From Sorghum bicolor (taxonomy: Eukaryota > Streptophyta > Magnoliopsida > Poales > Poaceae): a stretch of 64,000 nucleotides of DNA. Below are positions 57,801 to 64,000 of this stretch, in pieces (the stretch's first letter is position 1; each line of letters opens with the position of its first letter). The position numbers were made by a program, and so were the translations under genes. The stretch spans positions 42,512,434 to 42,576,433 of the forward strand of contig NC_012871.2 of the NCBI RefSeq assembly GCF_000003195.3. The letters are read 5' to 3'. The notes below the pieces were generated by a model that saw nothing but the letters and a program-made list of their open reading frames with translations, searched no databases and was not told where the DNA came from.

Positions 57801-57967
57801 CAGAAACAGAAAACCAAGCCGCACAGCTGCCTCCCGACCAGCTCCGACTACCCGAACAGGCGACAGCCAGGAAGAACTCAAAATCCAAGGAGTACAAAGA
57901 AGTGCAGCTGGTCGAAGGCAGCCCCGAGAAGACAGCCCTCATCGGGGCCAACCTGGATCCAAAATAG
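54821..57967 (+). pseudogene. Tat gag and protease
   Basis: Start at ATG 54821 (MVTIPASATVP). The N-terminal part runs to a 15-C run (55510-55524), where the frame shifts. A basic Arg/Asp-rich segment (SRASPSRRHRSRSPDNRRG) follows, then the capsid core (FKLEKLKKYDGKENPENWI, 56220; SWEELRQAFIDNF, 56400). A lost A near 56486 shifts the frame again. Then come IRRFSDMRLKIPKI, a CxxH-poor basic region, and a knuckle-like CQLHPKSNDTMEEC (56960). Protease has VLVDGGSSIDILF (Asp at 57395) and HAILGRPSL (57625). TAG at 57965-57967, after GANLDPK, separates it from RT in the same frame. Confidence 0.9.
55510..55524. repeat. Poly-C run of 15
   Basis: Fifteen consecutive C in the gag frame. Reading frame before and after differ by one base, so one C too many would explain the break. 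It could be a real mutation or a sequencing/assembly error. Confidence 0.95.
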
Positions 57968-60900
57968 GAAGACGCGCTCGTCAGGTTTCTAAGGGACAAC
58001 GTGAGCGTTTTCGCATGGAAACCCGCAGACATGCCCGGTGTCCCACGAAACCTGATCGAGCACTCCTTAAATGTCTCGAAGACCGCAAGACCAATCAAGC
58101 AAAAACTGCGACGGTTCGCTCGTGACAAAAAGGAGGCTATTAGGACAGAAATAACACGGCTTCTAGCAGCCGGATTCATAAAAGAAGTGTATCACCCCGA
58201 TTGGCTCGCCAATCCGGTTCTTGTACGCAAAAAGAATAATGAATGGAGAATGTGCGTTGATTACACTGATCTCAATAAACACTGTCCTAAAGATCCTTTT
58301 GGTCTCCCTCGCATCGACGAGGTGGTCGACTCAACGGCCGGATGCGAACTCCTCTCCTTTCTAGACTGCTACTCTGGTTATCACCAGATCTCGCTAAAGG
58401 AAGAAGATCAGATCAAAACGTCTTTTATTACACCTTACGGCGCATACTGCTACACGACCATGTCTTTCGGACTCAAAAACGCCGGAGCCACTTATCAACG
58501 GGCCATCCAGCAATGCCTCCACGACGACATTCGCGATGACCTCGTCGAGGCCTATGTAGACGACGTGGTCGTAAAAACAAGGGACGCGAGCACCCTAATC
58601 GACAACTTAGACCGAACTTTCAAGGCGCTCAATAGGTACAAGTGGAAGCTCAACCCCAAGAAGTGCATTTTCGGCGTTCCTTCCGGTCTACTGGTCGGCA
58701 ACGTCGTCAGTCACGACGGCATACGACCAAACCCTTCAAAAGTCAAAGCCGTACTCGACATGCGACCACCGAAGAACGTCAAGGATATTCAGAAGCTAAC
58801 CGGATGTATGGCCGCCCTCAGTCATTTCATCTCAAGGCTGGGAGAAAAAGGCCTCCCTTTCTTCCAACTATTGAAAGCGTCAGAAAAATTTTCTTGGACA
58901 GAGGAAGCCGACGCTGCGTTCACTCAGCTTAAGACCTTCCTCACTTCACCACCTGTCCTCACAGCGCCTCAGCCCAATGAAGACCTACTTCTTTACATTG
59001 CTGCAACCGACAGGGTTGTTTCCACGGCAATAGTGGTCGAGCGAGATGAACCAGGTCACGCCTACAAGGTCCAGAGACCCGTTTACTTCATAAGTGAAGT
59101 CTTAAACGAGTCCAAGGCTAGGTATCCACAAATACAGAAGCTTATATACGCCATTCTGATAACGTCAAGAAAGCTGAAGCACTACTTCGACGGCCATCGG
59201 CCTGGTGACAACCAGTTTCCCTCTCGGGGACATCCTGCGCAATAAAGACGCCAATGGCAGAATCGTGAAATGGGCAATGGAATTATGTCCATTTTCCCTG
59301 GAGTTCCAGAGTCGCACCACTGTCAAGTCTCAGGCCCTGGTCGATTTCATTACTGAATGGACGGATCTCAACGAGCCTTCCGTTCCCGATGTCTCAGACC
59401 ACTGGTCAATGTTCTTTGACGGGTCCTTGAACATCAACGGTGCCGGCGCTGGGATACTGTTCGTATCACCCAACAAGGACAAACTGCGTTACGTCCTTCG
59501 GATCCTTTTTCCGGCGTCAAACAATGTCGCCGAATACGAAGCATGCTTGCATGGCATACGACTAGCCGTTGAACTGGGAGTCAAGCGCCTCTATGTCTAT
59601 GGCGACTCCGCTTTGGTCATCAACCAACTCAACAAGGAGTGGGACGCAACCCACGAGAAGATGGATCTCTACTGCAAAGAAATTCGCAAATGGGAAACCA
59701 ACTTCTACGGCATAGAGTACATCCACGTGGTCCGGGATAATAACCAAGCAGCAGATGCGTTGTCGAAGTTAGGCTCATCTCGGGCCCAGATCCCGCGGGG
59801 TATTTTCGTCCAGGACATCCACGAGCCGAGCGTAGGCTCCTCCCTGGTCGACAAGCAACCCACCGAGGCAATGCTCATAGACGACGCCACTCCGACAACC
59901 GGTGGGCGTGACTGGCGTACCCCGTTCATCAAATACATATCGGACGGGACAGGCCTTCAGGATAAAACAGAGAACGAGCGCCTCATTCGACGATCAAAGA
60001 ACTACATCCTGGTCGACGGCAAACTCATGCGGAAAAACGCAAGCTCCGAAGTACTGCTCAAGTGCATACCCCAAGATGATGGTATCAAGCTCTTAGAGGA
60101 CATACATGCTGGATCCTGCGGCAATCACGCCGCATCCAGAACGCTGGTCGGAAAGGCTTTCCGAGCAGGTTTTTATTGGCCAACCGCGGTCGGCGACGCA
60201 GAAAAACTGGTTCGACATTGCGAAGGATGTCAATTTTTCGCTAAGAGGACCCACGTACCTGCCCACGAAATTCAAACCATCCCGTCATCTTGGCCCTTTG
60301 CTTGCTGGGGGCTCGACATGATCGGGCCATTTAAACCAGCCCCGGGCAATTTCAAGTTTGTTTTCGTGTTAATCGACAAGTTCTCCAAGTGGATTGAATA
60401 CATGCCTCTGGTCAAGGCAACCTCCGAGAAGGCTGTGGAGTTCCTCAATCAAATCATACACAGATTCGGCATCCCGAACAGCATAATCACCGACCTAGGC
60501 ACTCAGTTTACTGGCACCACTTTTTGGGACTTCTGCGATGACAGAGGCATAGTCATAAAATACGTGTCAGTGGCACATCCACGTGCCAACGGTCAAGTTG
60601 AACGTGCTAACGGAATGATTGTTGACGCCCTAAAGAAAAGGTTGTACACCGAAAACGACAGAGCACCCGGTCGATGGATGAAAGAATTGCCGGCAGTGGT
60701 CTGGGGCCTCCGAACTCAGACCAATCGAAACACAGGGGTGTCTCCCTACTTCATGGTGTACGGTGCAGAGGTGGTCCTGCCGTCTGACATACACTTCGGA
60801 TCTCCTAGAATCGAACACTTCGACCAGGCGACCGCTGACAACGCCAGAGAACTCGAAATCAATTGCATGGAGGAAAAGCGTTTAGATTCTTGCCTCTGAA

Positions 60901-61151
60901 CAGCAAAATATCTCGCGGCAGTCAGGCGATACTACAACAGGAACGTCAAGGACCGTTCCTTCGTGGTCGGCGATCTGGTACTTCGATGGAAAACAAGCCA
61001 GGAGGGAATGCACAAGCTATCCACTCCCTGGGAAGGACCCTTCGTGGTGACCGAGGTCACACGACCTACGTCCTACAGATTGGCATACCCAGACGGAACA
61101 AGAGTGCCTAACTCTTGGCACATAGACAAACTGCGACGTTTCTATCCATAA
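57968..61151 (+). pseudogene. Tat pol: RT, RNase H, second RNase H, integrase
   Basis: Continues gag-protease in frame after the TAG. RT has [16 protein letters not shown] (58255) and YVDDVVVKT (Asp pair at 58559-58564). RNase H follows ([14 protein letters not shown], 58995). An extra C near 59200 shifts the frame to the one with [13 protein letters not shown]. The second RNase H has FFDGSLNINGAGAG (59413), AEYEACLHG (59530) and YGDSALVINQ. The integrase finger has HAGSCGNHAASRT and CEGCQ. The core has LDMIGPF (60316), ITDLGTQF (60487; Leu where Asn is usual) and GQVERANG (60592). TGA at 60897-60899 at an Arg position interrupts the end, which resumes in frame and stops after LRRFYP at 61151. 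Confidence 0.93.
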
Positions 61152-61428
61152 AGTTTTAATAACTTTCCTTTGTAAGTATCTTATAATTGTTGATAATGAA
61201 ATTTTCTATTTTTTGCCTATACCTTGTCGCACACAGCACTCGGCAAAATGCCTGCAATGGATGCTCTTAACGACTACCAAGACGAATACGGTGACAAGTC
61301 ACTCAGATATTCTTACAGCGCTCAAAACAACAGTCATGACAAAAAGCAAACTTTATTACAAACTTTACATACAAAGTTTACAATAAATACCCTGATGGGC
61401 AGACACTAGTCTATTCCTACAGACTACT
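61152..61428. other. Spacer between pol and the antisense gene
   Basis: 277 bp, AT-rich. ACTTTATTACAAACTTTACATACAAAG near 61350 could hold a minus-strand polyadenylation region (TTTATT complement). No gene is seen. Confidence 0.45.
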
Positions 61429-64000
61429 CTATTGGCCTAGCTGCTCGGGTTGATCACCCGCCTGGCCCTGCTGCCCGGACGAAGGGGTCGGGGCCACCGG
61501 CGCCTGGCTGGTCGAGACCGCAGGCGTCGACCGCCCATCTCCCGCAACGGACGCGCCCGACAACTCCCTGGCCGACTTATCTGAACTCGTCTGGTCTCGG
61601 GGAGTGGCCGTTCCGCACAGATTGATGTCGCCGATCACTGTCGACGACAAGTCCAGCAGACTACCCCGAAGCTCGTCCGCTTCCTGTGGGCCGACCTCCT
61701 TCGGGTACCCCTTCTCCAGCCTGCTCAAGTCGACCAGGGGGTAGTGGGCGCGCACCATGCTGAGGACGTGCGCGCCGGCAAACTCCCCGGCGTCCTTCAC
61801 GAACTGCTAGAGCCAGTCCCACGCCCGTTGCGCCTTCTCGACCGGGGTCAACTGCGGCGCGCGGGGCTAGCTCTCCGGGAGCTCGGGACTGATCAGGTCT
61901 AGGACTGGGGACACTCCTTTCCAGATCCTGCAACAGTTGACCTTCCAGGAGTCCCGGTCCTTGATCAGATCATCCAGGTGCTTCTTGGCGTTCACCTTGA
62001 GCACTGCAAACGAAACAAAGCGTTATTTTCGGCATACCAAACAAACAAAGGGGCGACAAGCAGCAGCTAACAAGGCGGCACCCATTACCAGATAATTCCC
62101 GGTCCTTTCGACCCAATTCCTCTCCCGCTCGCCGCCCGCACTCCAGCGCACCGGCGAGCTGTTGGCTGAGCTGCTCCTTCTCTTGTCGGAGGCGCGCCAC
62201 CTCCTCCTCCAAGTCTGCGTGAATCATAAACTGGTCAGTAAAGCAAACTACACAAGTACGCAAAGCTGCTCGGAGCGTGTGACTAACCTTCTCGCTGCAG
62301 GTACTGGTCGCCCAAGCGACGAGTGAGGTCGAGACGACGCTCCTCTTGGGCACTCATCTCGGCCACCTTCTCCCCGACTTCCGACCGCAGCCGGTCTACC
62401 TCCGCGGCAAGGGCCTTGTTCTCGGCCACGACGCCTTCTATCTGGTCAAAGCACCGTTTCCGGTACTTTGCCGTTTTCATCGCGCCCTACAAAGCGAGCA
62501 TATAACGACCATGCAAGACAAGGCATAGAATGTATAGCAGTACAAAAAGTCGCTTACCTTGACTTCGTCGACGAGGCGCTTGGCCGTGCGCTCCACCCTG
62601 GCGGCCTCCTCGGTCTCGGCGAGCTCCTCATGCCCGATAAAGTGATCCCCGCGTTGGCGCCACACATACACGTGTTGGCGGCCATCACGGGGACGACCCT
62701 CAATCTCTTCCACCTCGTCATCGGAGGCCGCCCGGGTTTCCTCCTCCTGCGCTGCGCCACCCCCGGTGGTGGTCCCAGGCATTACTGGCCCTCGGACCAG
62801 ACCTGGGGAGCCTGCAGCCGAAGAGGTTCCTGCTCGGGGCGGCGTGGGGACTTCACTCCCCCCGACAGGAGGAGGGGTCGGGGATCTTCCCTCCTCTTCT
62901 GTGGAGCCAGCTGGGGGAGCCTCTTCAGCTCTGGTCGGGCTGCCTGTTGCAGTCGGTGCCGCGGTCGGGAGCCCCTCGGTGCTCCCAGGCGCGGCTGCAG
63001 CTGTAGGCTGCTCTGTGGTCTGGGGGGCCGTATCTTCAGCAGCGCGGACCGGCTCACCCGTCCCCTGGCTGGCAGCCTGGCCGGGGTCGACATCCGACGC
63101 CGCACTACAGGAACAAAAGTATAATTTAAAAAAAAAGCAAAGAGGAGTCCAAAATACGTAAGTCGAACACTTACAGGTCTGATCGACGGTGGGTCGCGGT
63201 GAACCTCCTCCTCGCCCGGCCGGTCGGCACCTGCGCCCCCATCTCGACAACTTGCGGTGCAGGGGGGCCGCTGGCCACTCGATCAGTAGCGGCCGGCGCA
63301 TTATCTGGGCGGCTCCGAGGCCGTCGGACTAACGACGGCGCAGCCTCCTCGTCGTCGTCGTCGTCGTCAACGATCCGCACGAGCCGACGACGCTTCGGCG
63401 CTTGGCTGCTCTCCGCCGGTAGATCTGCCGGCAACATCGGTGTCGGCAAGGGATCTGCCGGCAATGGCCTTTTCCCCGCTACCCTCCCCTCGGTGGTCGG
63501 GACGGGGCGGGCTTGTTCCTCCTCACTGCTGGTGTAACGAGTACACCTAGCAGCATTGCCTTCTGGCAAGTCTTCTCCCGCAGGATTCTCCATCCCCGGT
63601 GCCAGTGATACATACACTGTGCACCGGTCGACATCGCCGATCTGCAAAAGCAACAAAGATGAGTCAGCTACAGACGATATACGAATGCTAAAACAAAATA
63701 CTCTGCAACATACCTTTGGTGCTGGTCGGCCTAACTTGAAGGCTTGCACCCGATCACTGCCGCGGATGAAGCCTCCGTCCGCAAAGTTGAACAGCTCGTT
63801 CAACAGCCGTTGTACCTCCGCCTTCTCCAAGATCTCCGGTCGCATCCTGGTCGGGTCCACGCTTCCGGAATACTCGTACGCCGAGTGCACCCTCTTCTGG
63901 CAGGGCATCACCCGACGACAAATGAAGTTGCCGACCACGCCAAGCCCATCCAGGCACGACCAGTCGATCAGCTTCATCAGATCCGCCACTTGACCGTCGA
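61429..64000 (-). CDS. Multi-exon antisense gene of the Tat element (5' end outside window)
   Basis: Six exons can be threaded on the minus strand with GT..AG junctions: >64000-63714, 63641-63175, 63104-62558, 62486-62288, 62214-62089 and 62003-61429. Exon 1 ends a segment with FICRRVMPCQKRVHSAYEYS. Exon 2 has a nuclear-signal-like KRRRLVRIV followed by a poly-Asp run. Exon 3 is Pro/Thr/Ala-rich and ends EEAARVERTAKRLVDEVK. Exons 4-5 are coiled-coil (AAEVDRLRSEVGEKVAEM, EEEVARLRQEKEQLSQQL). Exon 6 has VNAKKHLDDLIKDRDSW and a Gln/Gly-rich end. Two TAG codons (near 61869 and 61808) interrupt exon 6. Antisense ORFs after pol are known in Tat elements. Their biochemical role is not known to me. 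Introns are 69-96 bp, as in real plant genes. Confidence 0.75.
63351..63368. repeat. GTC trinucleotide repeat
   Basis: Six GTC units on the plus strand, encoding an Asp run in the antisense gene. Confidence 0.9.
63642..63713 (-). other. Predicted 72-bp intron of the antisense gene
   Basis: The minus strand begins AAAG/GTATGTT and ends CTTTTGCAG/ATCGGC. Removing it joins PAPK to IGDVDRC-type coding in frame. It is the clearest of the five predicted introns. Confidence 0.7.

Larger units (their letters stand above)
54313..64000 (+). mobile_element. Tat-lineage Ty3/gypsy element, runs off the right edge
   Basis: A 460-bp LTR, primer site, gag, protease, RT, RNase H, a second RNase H and integrase on the plus strand. 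A multi-exon gene follows on the minus strand. The dual RNase H and the antisense gene fit Tat. Damage is moderate: three frameshifts and two nonsense codons in gag-pol. The 3' LTR should lie beyond 64000. Confidence 0.92.

Overview
The window is repetitive nuclear DNA from a flowering plant, most likely a grass (Poaceae). I infer a grass from the families present: Athila-like elements with tRNA-Asp primer sites, a Tekay-type chromovirus with 4.5-kb LTRs, and Tat elements with small TATA-containing LTRs. I see no host gene, tRNA, rRNA or CRISPR array. Almost every base can be assigned to Ty3/gypsy LTR retrotransposons inserted into one another, and all protein coding belongs to those elements. 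A 100-N gap at 44179-44278 shows this is an assembled scaffold.

Layout, left to right. (a) 1-3343: minus-strand Athila-like element cut by the window edge (gag-protease, primer site, 5' LTR). (b) 3344-6133, 13478-14183 and 38144-38250: three pieces of one old minus-strand Tekay-like LTR/leader, split by later insertions. (c) 6134-13477: minus-strand Athila-like deletion derivative with two 1280-bp LTRs and a CGTGG target duplication. (d) 14184-38143: plus-strand Tekay-type chromovirus with LTRs of 4575 and 4446 bp, an extra coiled-coil ORF before gag, and a gag-pol broken by stop codons and by (e). (e) 25144-33425: young plus-strand Athila-like element with 1653-bp LTRs and GTGCC target duplication, coding for gag and two protease domains but no reverse transcriptase or integrase. 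(f) 38251-44744: degenerate Tat element with a broken antisense gene, the N gap and part of an LTR. (g) 44745-52954: 3' end of another Athila-like element, whose LTR is split by (h) 46117-52309, a gutted Athila-like element with GTGTG target duplication. (i) 52955-53872: 3' tail of another Tat element. (j) 53873-54312: unassigned AT-rich spacer. (k) 54313-64000: Tat element running off the right edge, with gag-pol on the plus strand and a multi-exon gene on the opposite strand.

The insertions give a relative chronology. The tail in (i) received (g). Element (g) received (f), and separately (h). Element (f) received the minus Tekay (b). Element (b) received (d), (c) and probably (a). Element (d) received (e). 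LTR pairs counted by eye agree: about 20 differences in 1280 bp for (c) and about 12 in 1653 bp for (e).

Signals worth a second look: tandem retropepsin domains in a gag-only Athila derivative; possible splicing from a donor inside the Tekay LTR to two acceptors that each abut an ATG; the extra ORF ahead of gag; the spliced antisense genes of the Tat elements; a palindrome at the 5' tip of several unrelated LTRs; and repeated polypurine-like tracts and palindromes kept in elements that have lost their genes.
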